From Ooceraea biroi (Eukaryota > Arthropoda > Insecta > Hymenoptera > Formicidae), in contig NC_039509.1 of assembly GCF_003672135.1 (NCBI RefSeq), forward strand, positions 4,588,001 through 4,652,000: a stretch of DNA of 64,000 bases, in the 5' to 3' direction. The position numbers and the translations under genes were made by a program. Shown here one piece after another: positions 15,101-28,606 of this stretch. Position 1 is the first letter of the stretch, and every line of letters starts with the position of its first letter. Under the pieces are notes generated by a model. The model saw nothing but the letters and a program-made list of their open reading frames with translations, was not told where the DNA came from and ran no database searches.

Positions 15101-18055
15101 ATTACGCGGAATACGGGTGCATGTATGATCGTTCACTTTGTGCGACCCGAATCGCCAAATAAAATAGAATTACGTAGGAAATTACCCTCTCGCGGGACAA
15201 ACGATTTTAAGCGTAAAATGTTAACGGCAATGCTAACGATCAAATGGTTTAATATTTAATTGCGCGCGGGTCGATGGCCAATTCGCGTTTCAGTCGCGGA
15301 TTTTAAAAAAACATAGTCTCCCCGTAATGGCCATTAACCATCTCACCCGCGCTTAACAGTGCTACTTTTTTATGTTCCACAACTACAGAAAAGTGCGGGA
15401 AGGTAGAGCCATCGTCGTCTTTACCCTCTTCGAGAATACGAATCTGCACGCACTTGATCGCTTCCTTTCCGTGCTACATCCATGTATTCGTGACAGTTCC
15501 CGTTTCCGTGAAATATGTCGACACTTAATCGGTCTCTCCCGGTGGGCGCGCCCCAGGAAATAGCTGTCCATGTATCCCTCGTGATTCCTGGGTACCGTGG
15601 GCTGTTAAGCGATTTTTTCCTTGGCCTTCGCAGTCTTCTTCCGGAAGAAGGGTTCATTCTGGAATCGCGCGGTATCCAAAGTCTTCACATTCGTATCGCA
15701 TGAGCCGACCATCGTGCGATATCCAGAATGTTTACACTTTTAAGGAGATGTACAGGAAAAGTGCATAAACTTATTTGTAGAATTGTTTCAAACGTTTGTC
15801 GATATTATACATTTCAAGAAATACATAAATAAACATTGCAAATTGAAATTTTGCAGCGCTATTGTATGAACTCATCCTTGCCTGGCGCGAACGGATATGT
15901 TCGATCGCGCGGCACCACGCGCGCGCGCTACATTGTTCCTGAAGAGAGTATAGTCTCGCATCGTAGTTCGTCCACCTCGTCTTCGCGTTGTTGGATCGGG
16001 TGTTGTGTTATTACGATCTCGTAAATACATCGCGCGCGCAATAGCAGCACGACGTCGCCAGTGCCGTGTTACCTAGATAGGTGTGTTGTCGATGTGAATC
16101 GCGACTTAGAACGATCGCGGGAAGGCGAAGCGAGGAGGGCACGGGTCATGTGATTAATGTCTCGGCAATTTGCTCGCCGTGAATCGAGATCGGACGATCG
16201 AGATCCACGACGCTGTGCATTAATTCCATCTGGGTCAGCATACGCTCGAAGGTCCGCTGTCCCGTGAGCGAATGCAAATTAATCGCGACATTGCTATTGT
16301 CCACCGAGAACTGCGTGAAACTTTTCATTATATTATATGTAGATGTAGGAGCGAAATTAAAAAGGGACCTCGGTGCGCGCGCAATAATGCTCCACATAAT
16401 TTTTTCATCAGTTGATTTATTATTGCTAGATTTGGGGGTGTTTCCATTATCCTGTTGAAAGGAAAAAAAGAAATATTGTAAAATACGCGAAAAAGAGAGA
16501 AAGAGAGAGAGAAAAGCAATGTTGAAATATGCACGTGCAGTGCACGTAGCGTGTATCTGTATTCCGTGAAAATAAAAATGTATCATTGTTATTCAATTTA
16601 AAACAAAAGCATTCTTCAATCGAGTTTAAAACACGATATTAAATGTTACACTTGTCGTTAGTTAACGTATCGTTATTTAAATGAATTTTACTATGAGGAT
16701 GACGTAACAAACGATGATAACGAATGCTTCAGCTGCAGAAATCAGTTCTCCGGACGCTTTTGCAATTATCTCTATTTAGCGAAGTATGAAGGTGAGTGCG
16801 CAGCCCCAGCGGTATAGGATGTCGGACGAGCGCGCGGTCTCTCGCGCGCGCGCGACAGATCGGGATTTCACAATTATAGGGCGACGCGCTACTACCACGG
16901 TTCCCACTTTCTCGCAGGGGTCCCCAATTAACGAGCTCCATTTACAGCGTTATTCACCGCTACGGCGGCACACACCGTTTTTTGTCTCTTCTTATTGCTC
17001 TACGTCTCTCGAGCTACTGCTAATTGGCGGCAGGACGAACGTCGCCACCACCGAGCAATAGATCGTCGAGTTTTTCGCGCGCGAGCGTACGTCCGCGACG
17101 TAAGAGTCGTGCGAACTTTCTGCGCGGATTATCTCGCATCCCTCGGTAGCTCGTAGACAGATCGACCCAGTGTTCCAGTTTAAGTCCTCTCACAACATTT
17201 TCGTCGTTCTTGCCGGTGGATGTAGTCGGGACGCCAAAGCGGAAGGGAAGCATTCCAGTTTTTCTTCCGCCTTTAAAGCATCTCTTGTTAATTTTGCACG
17301 TTATTTGATCGATGTGATTTTAAAATGCAATTATTTATGGTTACCGCAGTTTAGTTGCACACCAAACGATTTACGTTTAACGTGGTTTGTTTGATTTGCG
17401 AGTCGAGAAAAATTGATAGAGCTGCACCACCGCGTTTAAATATTGATTTCGATATATACATATGTCATGAGCAGTATTGCGCATCCAGATTCTTGACGTC
17501 CAGTATCATCGATTGCACGAGGTCGCGTCGTGTAAAAGATCGAGCGAAATGTATTAATAAACGGCGAGTGGGATTTGTTCGGGCGCAATCTCTCTCAGAC
17601 GACTTCTTACCTTTCAGGCGAAAAGGTAATGTACCTTGAACGGGACGCGCGCCATAAACCCGGTAAACCCGTCATTTCGCGTTAGGTGAGAGAGTCTCCG
17701 GGGTAATACGGAGCTGCGGTAGCGGCGGTTACCTCTTGACAATAACCATTCGTGGCGACATCGTGAGAGCAGTGAGAGCCGTGCCGGTCGACTGCGACGA
17801 TGGTGTAATTGAAAGAATTAGACCAACACTTCGTTTCGTGGGCCGTGTAATTTTCGCACGTGCCGCTGCGATCATCCCATTTCCTCGGTTTGAATCGCAC
17901 GATCTCACGGAGGAGTAGCTAAAACGGGAAATTGATACCCTCGTGGCGTGATTGTAACGTTTGACTAAACGTCACCTTCATATTGCTACCAATTATCTCG
18001 AAGATCTAGTTTGATTTCTTACATCAACTTTCACAGTATTGATCACATTAGGTCA

Positions 18056-18078
18056 TCTCTCTCTCTCTCTCTCTCTCT
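18056..18078. repeat. (TC)n microsatellite
   Basis: About eleven perfect TC dinucleotides; GAGA-type sequence on the - strand. Confidence 0.9.
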
Positions 18079-19714
18079 GCGTGAGCATTACACTTCTTAC
18101 ATTAATATGTAATATATTGTTACTGTTATAATATAGCAAGATTCATCAAGATTTTCATATTTAAACGTTTTAATATTTTTTAATGGTTTTAAAAACACAC
18201 GTTCTCCAGGATTAAATGAAAGTTGATGCATTAGTTAAATAATACTCGTGACACTCGCCAATTCCCACGAATGCCTTCGACCTTGTACACCAAAATTCAC
18301 CGGCGGTTTAGCCCTCGCTTTGCGTTTAAGGTTTCGGAATTAGGAGGGACAGTGTGTCGGAGTTCGCTCGCAGTAGCGTAGTTAATGCGGTTAAATCGAC
18401 CACGAGAGCTACGTGTACGTATCGCGTTAACGGAGGCACGTACGTGCTATTCGCTGAAGCTTTGCCTATATCGGACCCCACAGATCCGCATACCTCTCTT
18501 GCAAACCTTGACTGTATACCTATGCAATCTGTGCAACACCTCGTAGCGCAATCGTACCTGTCTTTCTCGATTTTCTCGCTCGCTCCCGCTTCTATTCGCG
18601 CTCGTTCATCTCCTATTGAGAGAACCCTCGATGGATCTGCGGCTTTGTACGCCGGCGATCTCGTTCTTGCCTGTCGGGCACTCAGTCTCGTGTGATTTTT
18701 TTTAAACGCGGTAAAACACGAGTTGCGCGACTTGCGTGCGTTTGATCCGGAACAAGTTCCACGAGTGAATATCTTTGAAACACTCCGGACTACCAAACAA
18801 ATAGAAAAATAGAGTGGTTTTTCGTGTTTTACGCCAATCTCGCAAATTTATTTCAGATAAATGCATTTGTTCTCATTCTTTCGAGAGTACATCATGTTTC
18901 CATTTTGCAAAAATTTCCTGTTTGTGCACAATTTTCGTAGCTGCGCCGTCAAAGGCGTCACGAAACCGCTTTGGTTTTGATTCAGCCTCGCGGGAAAGTA
19001 CAGCGCGGTTTAATGCCGCGCAGAAATAACGATCGGCCGCGTTCCCGCGCGAACGTACTTGACAAGAATGCAGTTTCACTCGCGACGGGCGCCGTTTTTC
19101 CACAGCCGTCGACCGCGACCGATGGCGATTTAAGACGCCGCGCCCGTTCTCGGCGAAAGGATTTCCATTTCCGCGGTGAGTATCGTGCCGTTCTCCGTCG
19201 TCGTTCTTATCGCACGTTCTGGGTGGCACGCGGAATTTTTCGACGGGGATTTATTGCGGTGGCGTCGTGCTCTTCGTTATAAATGTTGAAAGATCGACGC
19301 CCGGCACGGCGCGAAAGATTCTCGCTTATCAGAAGCGAGTGAGCGCAGAATGATGTATCGAGAAACCGTGCCGCTTCGCGGATCGGCGCGCACGTATCCC
19401 GGCTCGGGTAAACAGAAAGACCGAGGAGTGCATCGTCCTTGGCATTTCTCGTATCGGCCAATTCAAGAAGGCGAACTAGTTCACTTTTTGCTCCTGATGC
19501 GAGCCGAGTACTCCGTCCTCCTGAAGGCCGCGTTCTATCGGCGGTCTATCGCCCGCTACACAGATCGTTCGTTCGTCTCGCGTCTCGCGACTGCACATAC
19601 GAGTGTACAACAATCACGGCTGTCTGTCGTTCTGAATAATGTCATGTCGAATGAACGATTTCTTCCGTTTCAAATCCTGCGCATAGGTTTTTCGTTTGTC
19701 GATTGATCAATACG

Positions 19715-19744
19715 CTAATTAATTAATCTCCTAATTAATTAATC
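19715..19744. promoter_or_regulatory. Two direct repeats of a 14-bp TAATTA-rich box
   Basis: CTAATTAATTAATC occurs at 19715-19728 and again at 19731-19744, with two bases between. Each copy holds overlapping TAATTA cores, the classic site for Antp/Q50-type homeodomains. It lies in the putative crp intron. A regulatory role is inferred from the motif alone. Confidence 0.3.
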
Positions 19745-22700
19745 GTATATATAGTAGCCATATTCAGATAGCTATTGCAGTCGCCGCCTCTGTTGTTTAA
19801 CAATGTGCACGCATGTAATTGCGTCGCGTGGTTGCTATAATTAAACGGTCTCTCGTTTATTTCTCATTAGGGCGCGTTCTCGATTTATTTCGGCAATTGT
19901 CTGGTTCAGGTGGATTTACTTTGAACAGTGTGCAGCGTAATGGTTACCCGCGCGCGCGCGTTGATGGCAACGCGGTGGCAGAAATGTTACATATAAATTT
20001 TCATCGCGGCGCGCGTGATGCATTACGCCACAGGAAACCCGTTTCGCTCGTAGAAAAGCGCATCCCTCACTCTCTTGCCCTCTTGCGCGATTATGCATCA
20101 ACGTTCCGTACGTTGGTCAGTCTCGTATCTCTCTAACCGGGTCTTTTCCGCGCGAGCTCCCGCGCATCTATCCGCCCGGTACATCTCGCGGGACCTTTTG
20201 CTCGTTGCCCGCGCGAATCCGTGTAAAACGGCCGTCAAAAGCATCAGCTTGACCCCGAAAGCCTTCCGTATTCCTATCGAGTCAAGTTCGTGATTAGATT
20301 CGCCGGATACCGCGCCAGTCCCGACGTATTCGCAGTTGCTTAACGTACGTACGGAGTGACGTTGATTAACGGCCGGTCCTTTCAGGAGCTTCCTCTACCT
20401 TTCTTTCGGACCGCGAGATCCTCGGTGAAATGTCAGAAATAATCTACCGCTGTTGTCACAATGCGCAGCGGAGATTGTTACGCGAGTTTTGCATGCTGAT
20501 ACACTCGCAGAGTGAAACGTGCCGCTGCGAGTATCTCTACTAACGAGATGTTTGTGATTTCATTAAAAAAACAGTTGATGCAATTTGATTAGCTTATTAC
20601 ATGTTATTATCGCTTTATTCTGTTTCATTTACAACTTCAATTTGCCGAATTGAATTATTTACGGATTATTCGCACATGAAAACGCTGATCAGAGATATCA
20701 GAAAACAGAGAACAAGATGTTACAAGATAATGGAGAATGATGTAAGCGATTTATTAACAGAGCTCGCGAGCTCTTCCCCCTTCTCGTTAAATTGCGAGGC
20801 ACGGGCGCGCGAGTTGAGTTGAGCTCGATATTGCCGTGCGACGAGCTGTCTACTTGTATAGAAAATTGTTACGATCGTAACCCGGAGGGCTGTTCGATGT
20901 ATCGGTTGCCTTTCCATTATTTTTCAACGACTCGCCACTGCAACGAGTGCGCGGAAATCGCAGGCGAGTGGACGACGAGAGACAATAGCGTGCGCCGATG
21001 GGAACATATAACTTCTGGTCGATCAATGCAACGTATTAACCGACGAAACATAAGTACTTGCTCTGTTGAGTAACTTCTTTCTTCAAGTACAAGTGGCACG
21101 GTCCCTCGGATAAATTCCCGAACAACCCATTTTCGGGATTTAGTCCTCTCATTCGACTTCGATCATCGTTCCATGATGTAAAATGTATCTTACAGAAAGG
21201 CAAATATCTTTGCGCGAACCTTTGGCATTTTGCGCAAACACATATTGATTTCGAATTAGCCGACTCCGATTAAAGACTCTGCCGTCGAGCATCGCGGTAA
21301 TAACGGATAACGCAGCCTACATTCCCACTTCCGATGTCGTATTTCCGAGTGAATACATCGAACCTCGTACACCCCATTGCAATATCGGTAAAAAAAAAGA
21401 GGGAAAGAGAGAAGAGAGATATCTCGTCCAAAGTATCGGACGAACGACAAGAGGGAGAGGGGGAGATAACTTGTCCACGATGGGGTGTCGAGCACACACG
21501 CACTCCTTTTTTCTCGTGCCTTGCGTGTTCCACGCGGCTTTCTCTCTTTCTCTCTCTCCGGCATGGTCACTGGAGTAAGCCGAGGGGTCGTTGACTCTTT
21601 AAGCGGCCGCCGGTTGTATATTGTAAAACGAACGCGGCCGGTGTATTACGTAACTGTGGCGCGCAGGCTACAATCGATCAAAACGTGCGCCGACGTGATT
21701 CGGCGACGCCTCGTGAGAGATGCTCCCGGGGCTTCCTGATTAACCGACATGAAATGTATTCTCTCCACTGGCAATGCTATTGCGCATCGGAGCACGTGTA
21801 CATCTGGACGTCTCAGACCTACCGCAAGTGCAACCTTCGATCATGGATCCTAGGGAGCATCTGGAAACTTGACGGTGACACAAGCAGCCACATGCTGGAA
21901 GAAGAAAAAGGCGAATTAACGGAAACTATAGAAAATGGATTATATTATAAAATTTATTATGAAATTAAGAAATAGATCTGGAATAAAATTTACACTGTCT
22001 TGAGAAATTATTTGGATAATTGCCATTGAACCTTTTACAATAGGAAATAGTGTCTTGCGTCGATTTCGCTTTGCTGGAAGTGGTTTAACTTTACGTTTGA
22101 CGGAGATCGGCGGATTTGCGGATTGGATTAGTCGGACTCTCTAACCGGAGTGTCTGGTCGTGTCCCAGCCGCATGAAAGAAACGGTGGAGCCTGTGTCTG
22201 GTGGTACCAGGCGAGTCGCGTCGCTCATACTGCGTCTCATTCCTCTTTGCCCGGCTCAATCGGATGCGTCACAGGAAGCTGAAGGCCTGACCGACGACTG
22301 GGCCGGTCGGTCGGCTGATGTTCCTAACCTATCGTACGGTCAATTCGTTTTATTCTACTCATTTATCGCGTTAGCCAATTGTCGGCGTACTTGCCGACCC
22401 GCGTCAAGGCGTCCGTCGAAAGAGCGCTCTTTATCATATTCCCGTTATCATATCCGGTATAAAAAGCCGGCGAAAGCAGTCCGCCGCCTTGTGGCATTTA
22501 AATCGTTGAGCTTCGAAAGGGGATACCACGTGTGATCTTATCAGTTTCCCATGAATAATAGAATTATGGCGTCAAAGAAAGGTACAAAGGAATCCCTCCT
22601 GAAACGCTTCAGAAATAGATTTTACAAAGATAGACGCTATTTTTGGAAAGTAGTATTCAATTCGCAAGACGGTGCGAGGATTTTCAGTCTATCTAGCACG

Positions 22701-24831
22701 GAGCGGTAATTTTAGTTGCAGCACTCGCCAAGAAAAAGAGAAGGGACAAAGTATTTCTAGTTTTTTTTCTTTTTTCAATTATGCAGCGTATGTGGAACAC
22801 GATGCACTCTCAGGACTGACGTCGGCGACAAACACGAGCCCTCGTGTGCTCATAAATAGTGAATAATCGATCGGAAACTGAGCACGCTCGCGCCTCGAAT
22901 CGCTCTTCGAGCTCGCTGCGTCTCGCGTGGCTCCTCTCAGCCTCCGCCAGGAGATCGCGTCGCGGCCGCTCGACACGTTGGAGGCGCCTTATCGGATCAA
23001 GCGGAGAACGGAATTTAGAGTCGTTGCACGCGTTGCGCTACGTGAAAGTAGCCGCGCCGCTGCTGCACGTAGACGTAGACGACGTAGCGCGTCCGTCCAA
23101 CCGAGAGTTGCTGCACGTAGGCAGTCAATCCGGTCGCAGTGATACGCCCAGGCGGAAGGACACCAGGAATTCATAGACAATGAGCCTCTCTGTTTCTCCT
23201 CTTCTCTCTCTCTTCGTTTCCCGGCTCATCGTCGCATCATCGTCCGCGACGCGCGACTTCCGGACTGAGCCAGACTGGCGTTTCCCGGTTGCAACTCAAC
23301 TGGAAGCTCGTGTGCTCTCATGGATAGATCCTCTAGACACAAGATTCAAGGCTTTTAAAGAAATTCGTGCGTCTCTTTCTTGTACACTAGTGCGTATCTA
23401 TCGATCTACCCTATTTGTAGACAGTTTTCTCTCGAGATTTCTTTTGCGACACTTTATCAAGTGCGCGTCTGAACCAGATACCTGAACTTGACTGATCGTG
23501 TATGATAAAAATTCTGGGCCGGTATCGCTTCAATAATCGGCCAGAACCGGAAGCAGGAAGACCCGGACAAGATCCGGAATGCTGCGCGGCGTACGGAAAG
23601 CAACCGCGCGGAGGCAGCAGCTGACGCGTCGCGTGACGTCACGGCTCGCGTGGTCGGCGTCCCGACGTCGCTCGATATTCCACTCGCCCGGGCGACGCTC
23701 CTTTCTACTACGCCTCTCTGCGCCTCCCCGATCCCTTCCCACCCTCCTTTCCACAATCGCGATCCTTTCCCTCGTGTTCGATTCTTTCGTTCGTGGAATT
23801 TTCTCAAACGAGGAAGATGTTTCTTCGTCGAGGCGATCTCTTTTCTTTTGAATTCGAACTTGACGCTACATTTTTCGTGGTTTTGTAAATTAAATGTATT
23901 TTTTAAGTTAAATGTAGGACATTGTATTTGCAGTTTGGTCTTTCATTCAACCTACTCGCCTACTCGCTCACTCGCTCATTCGTTCATTCCTGTCTACCTT
24001 CGGCTGGCTTATCGCGCCCGCTTCCTGTTGAACCTTCGTGGGCGCTCCATTTACACATCGGCACAGTTTCGAGAAGCGGCGAGTCGAGAGTGCGGCTTTA
24101 TCGGGCAGCTCGTGGAGAGAAGAGGCGCGATATGTGTGCACGTAAACGTGAAACGGGGTCGGATGGGTCGTCGAGCGAGTCTTCTATGGGGATGGCCACG
24201 GTGACTGTAGCCATGGCCCATCCTTACTTCTTTTTTTTTCGGCTCTTTTAGTTTCCCTACATTTCCGTCGCATTCCTTTTTTTGGTCCTTACATTCTCCC
24301 ATTTTCTAGAAAGTAGAATATCTTTCGATGCATCAAAAAATTAATTCATACAATTCAACTTGGAACCTAAAAGTCAAACATACGTTGGAGAATCTGTGTA
24401 TGATTTGTTTTATTTCCAAACATGAAAATTCCCGGCGTACATATCGAGTCTCCGAAATCTGACGTGCATCTCGGTCCGAGTCCCCAATGCGCGTCAACCA
24501 AACCGCTTGGAATCGAACGTACTCCTGCAGGAACTTTTTTACTCGCGATAACTGACACTTCACCTCCGGGTTATTGACTTTTCCCTTTCCCGGAGCTTCC
24601 CGCGCGAGAGGAAACGCAGACGACGTGACGTGAGAACCGCAGCATGCGCCTATCGAGAGGAGAGTGCGCCGCAACGAGACATTTCGTAAAGCGCGTTTCC
24701 ATATTTCAGCATTCGCACGGGGGTTCGCCGCTTTTTCCGCTCTCGGCCGGATAAGAAATTTGGCGGCAAAAGTGCAACGCAACGGGGTGTGCCAGGGATC
24801 GCAGCAGGCGCGGCACGTTCCCGATTCGGTG

Positions 24832-24909
24832 CGCCTCGCCTTGCCTCGCCTCGCCTCGCTTCACCTCGCCTCGTCTCGCCCCGGCTCGGCTCGGCTCGGC
24901 TCGACTCGG
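24832..24909. repeat. Pentameric CCTCG/GGCTC tandem array
   Basis: Roughly fifteen degenerate 5-bp units, first of the form GCCTC and then GGCTC. It is open in several frames only because the unit lacks stops. Confidence 0.8.
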
Positions 24910-25082
24910 TTCATTTCAGTCAGCTGGCTGACAGGGCGTTGCCCCGCTGCTGGCGCGCACGATGCACCATTCATTACGGAGTTGCAGCCGCGGAGTAAGC
25001 GACCTAGCGCGACCAGAGCCGGGCGGGCGTTTCCCCACCGCGCGTGCTTCGATTCTGCCTCGACCGCGAGCACCGCGGCACC

Positions 25083-25098
25083 CGCGCGCGCGCGCGCG
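25083..25098. repeat. (CG)8 alternating run
   Basis: Sixteen bases of perfect CpG alternation. Such sequence can adopt Z-DNA. Survival of so many CpGs suggests the locus is not methylated in the germ line. Confidence 0.9.
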
Positions 25099-25422
25099 AA
25101 TGCGAGAGCGGGAACAATTCACCACTACTACGATTACTACCACTAGTACTACGACTCCCCCGCTAGTATACTATCGCTCGTTACTCCAGTACCATCTACT
25201 AGCACTGCCATCACTACTACCGTCGCCTACGGTCGGTCTACGCCCACTGTCACGTCGCAGCTGGTCTGCCGCGATTAGGCACCATTATAGTCGTTATCAT
25301 CGTCGCCAGGATACTACCATTCTGCGGCGACTACTGTCACCGCGCCGCCGCCATCAACCGCGATTCGCTATTTCGATCTCGCGCGGATAACAACCTCTGT
25401 CTTGTCACGGTTGTTATAATCA

Positions 25423-25469
25423 ACGACGACATCGCTAATCAACTCTGAGTTGATCAGCGATGTCGTCGT
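25423..25469. repeat. 47-bp near-perfect inverted repeat
   Basis: The left arm 25423-25445 and right arm 25447-25469 are 23 nt each and are complementary at 22 positions, with one base (T25446) between them. The only mismatch is A25437 against C25455. On the - strand transcript this becomes a U-G wobble, so a - strand RNA would pair throughout. The length and near-zero loop make it stand out from chance. Confidence 0.9.
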
Positions 25470-25700
25470 CGTCATTGATGCAGCGAATAGTACCACTTTG
25501 GCAGATACGCGTCAGCATCCCTTCGAGTTTGGCGGTCGGCGCGAGGAAAAGGGAGCTAATTTTCCCTTCTAACCCTCTCGCCCTTCTCATTATCGATGAA
25601 TCTTCGTCAGGCAGTGCAGCGCGGTGCAGCGCGGCGCATCGCGCGACAGCGCTGCGGTGCCGGCGACGTCGTTTCCTCTACGAGTGCAACGAGATGGGGG

Positions 25701-25724
25701 AGAGAGAGAGAGAGAGAGAGAGAG
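25701..25724. repeat. (AG)12 microsatellite
   Basis: Twenty-four bases of perfect AG. It gives GAGA-factor-type sites on the + strand. Confidence 0.9.
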
Positions 25725-27989
25725 GAGAGCGAGACAAGAGGGTGGCCGGATGGAGGACAAGTGTGGGAGGGAGGGTATGGAGGGAGGCCGAATGGAGAAT
25801 ACCGCAGAGGCTTTTCAATGGAGTCGCGAGAGAGGAGAGTTGTAGGACGAAACCTACTACTCTCCCGTACGCGTACGAGGCGGCCACACAGACAGGCGCG
25901 ACCGACGTCGCCCGTCGGGATATTCCTCCGCGTGTCACTGCACTCTGGCCTATATTTCGCTAATGGGAAAGTCCCGCGTGCTCCAATTACGTCGTTCAGG
26001 AGGCGGCGGCCACATTGGAGAGAACTGCAGCAGCAGCACTAGTCACTCCTCTGTCTCTCTCTCTCTCGCTCTCTCTCGACACTCTTCACCACTACTCTGT
26101 CGTTCCACTTAGTATCCTCGTGGTAATTAATACGTCTGCCGGCTCTAAAAGAGGTGAACCTCGCTGGCAAAGTCGGAGTCGGTGACCCCGCGCTTCGATT
26201 TTACGAGAAGGAGAGAGAGAACGATCGTCTCCTCCGTCGGGAAATTCGAGGCAGCGCGCGCGGACCGACGATGTCGAACGTTCGGGCGGACACGCCCGAA
26301 GCGGAAGTTATCAACTGCGTGGAAGTTGAATGTGAATGGTAATAAATGGAAAAGGATCCACGTGCCGTATCGCGGGAGTAAATCCTCCTCCTATTCCATG
26401 TACCAAGTATTATTATATTAACGGAGAAGAACCGTACCTACGGCTTCTCTTAAAGGCGGTGATATTAAATCTTCAATGGCTTCATCGAAAGAATCCTCCG
26501 GATGTCATCAGGACACGCTGGCGTTCGGTGAAAGATATTTTTTAATATCTCATTGTCGAATCGCGAGCAGGATTAAGAATCTTGTAATCGGCGCGTGTCT
26601 ATCATTTTTCACTGATCGATATCTCAGTACTGTACGCGTGATCCAACAATATTGTCGAATAAATTGCGTTACTTGAAATCAATTACATAAGTTTTGATCA
26701 AGCGGTTGAATGATAGTGTGTACACACTGTCGATATTAAATTGAAATCATTAATTGATTCTGGAAAAGGAGGGACATGAGAATGATAGTTCACACACGTG
26801 ATCGGTTGGGGGGAGACGCGTCAGCGTTAGAGAAGAATGAACCATGCCAAACGAGACAGCAAACTTGACGACGATTCATCCTTGCGTATTTCAATCGAGG
26901 ATTATTAGCACGGCCATAATTATGTTAGATTAAGTCAGCTGCATGCTCGATTCTATACGTTCCTCCTCTCCTGTCCCTCGTATCATTTTCGCTCGGCGTA
27001 TTTACTCCTTCTGCTTCGGAGCTAATGACTCGAGGTTTTATCCTCGTAATTCTATTCGCTGAAACTTATTCTTCTGTGACGACACGCTGTGACGGTAATC
27101 TCTGTGAGGCTGCATTGAGTTACATGGAGAAACACGTATTAAACGCGGCATTAAAAAGCAAGTTACATACGTTGCCGGGAAACGGCGACACGCTGCGACT
27201 TTAAGACTCGATTCTCTCTAGCTCTAGGCTATCTTGCGGATAAACTTGTTTCTACGCAACACCGAGTCCAATTAGCGCGATTGTACGGATTACGAGCATC
27301 TCGGCAACAAAGTGAGCGTCCGTAATTTTGTCATCGCGCGATTCTCTCTAATCGAGATCCCGCGATTATCACGGCACTCTCGTGCTCGGCGTGTTCATGT
27401 CTCGTGCTTCTCGACGAGTATGATTCTCCGCGGATCTCATCTTATTGGGTCAAAGACGAATTCAATTGGCGACGCGGCGCGCCGCGTACTTTAATGATCC
27501 GTCATTATTGCGATCTCTCGTCTGCGGTGTGATAGTTATTATCGTGTTTAACGACGCGTACTCTCCGTCAATGCGCGCGTACACGCCGCCGCTTGATCGA
27601 TGCGCATTGCTCTCGGTATAAGTTAATGATACCTTCCCCGCCACGCGCGGGACTTGGAGAAGAAGTAACGTCTGCATACCTCGCAATCTCTATCGACTTT
27701 GCTGATGTACGACTTCGTCGGTGGCCTCTTATTAATCAGGCGCCACAAACAACCTCGTTCGCTATTCATAAGGTTATTAAGGGAACGCGAGCGAACTTTC
27801 GCGAGATTGATTCGCTCAAGCTCGACCTATTGGAAAACGGAAAGATAGCCTTGCTCGCGCAGCACATTCGGTACCATCCTGTTGCTTTCTTCTCCGGAAT
27901 TCTCGCGCGATGACAGAGATGTACTCCACTTAATAATTAAAATCGCTCGCACGATTCTGATCAATTAATCACAAAACTTGCGAGATACT

Positions 27990-28007
27990 TGGGAGATGCA
28001 TCTCCCA
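27990..28007. repeat. 18-bp perfect palindrome
   Basis: TGGGAGATGCATCTCCCA is its own reverse complement, centred on ATGCAT. A dimeric factor site or a chance palindrome are both possible. Confidence 0.85.
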
Positions 28008-28606
28008 TCCATCCTGTCTTCGCGATTCTCCTTTAAAGGCTACGGCCAGCAAAAACGATATCGCCGCGAATGCGGTGCGGCCAAGGGGCCAACGACGCGG
28101 GGGACCGCCACATCGTCGAGAAAGAGGTGACATTTCAGCTAAGTTTCGCGGTTAGACCGCAGTCGCGACGTCAGCGGTTGGTGAGGTCAGTGGCGCTCGG
28201 CACCGACGGTGCAGCGGAGCGGCCTCGGAAAATCGACGCTAAAAATAGCTCTTCGTCCGCCAATAATAGAACGCCACCGCCGCCGTTCCGCGAGAGACGG
28301 AGAACGTGTCCCGCTCTCTCTGGCTCCGCTCCGAGCGGCGGCCAGTCGTTTCTTTGATCGGTCGCGCAACCACGAAATTACACGTCTATTTCCCTCTCGC
28401 GGTTCAGATCTCCGCACGTCGCGTCCCGCGTCCCGCATCTTCTCGGAATACCCGATATAACTTTCTGTGTACATACGTTTCGTTCCGCGGGTTTTACGTT
28501 AATCCTGCACCGCGTCCTGCACCATATGGCTCTCCGCACGATGCGTTTTGTTTCATAGAGCGTACGTGAAATCCCAAACATTCTGAACTGTTGATGTTGA
28601 GACAGG

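Larger units (their letters stand above)
1..22900. other. Non-coding: probable part of a very large crp intron
   Basis: I see no open frame with a recognisable domain, consistent codon bias or paired splice sites in this stretch. The longest frame, 10850-11650 (266 codons, TTG start), is Arg/Ser-rich with no domain and looks like a chance frame in CpG-rich DNA. The stretch alternates CpG-rich and AT-rich DNA and contains triplet microsatellites near 1228-1310, 12078-12104 and 13265-13305, (TC)n at 18056-18078 and a TAATTA repeat pair at 19715-19744. It is called intron because the first exon of crp in the window starts inside the HLH domain, so an upstream exon must precede position 1. Nested or antisense genes cannot be excluded. 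Confidence 0.55.
22900..26350. promoter_or_regulatory. CpG- and GA-rich island, possible internal promoter region
   Basis: This stretch is denser in CpG than its flanks. It carries (CG)8 at 25083-25098, (AG)12 at 25701-25724, CT-rich tracts near 26053-26080, a GGCTC/GCCTC pentamer array at 24832-24909 and a large palindrome at 25423-25469. Long GA/CT tracts near CpG-rich sequence are frequent at insect promoters. At 26271-26339 a short frame of 23 codons (MSNVRADTPEAEVINCVEVE..) follows CCGACG and ends at TAA, with GTAATA overlapping the end. It might be a uORF or the start of an alternative first exon. No downstream exon could be matched to it. The regulatory call is an inference from composition. 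Confidence 0.3.

Noticed and set aside
16730..16735. CAGCTG sites in the intron as AP-4 autoregulatory sites
   Set aside because: About a dozen CAGCTG occur in 42 kb, close to the chance expectation of one per 4,096 bases, with no tight cluster.
22450..22475. TATAAAA as a core promoter
   Set aside because: No initiator, downstream element or coding exon supports it; such AT motifs recur throughout the window.
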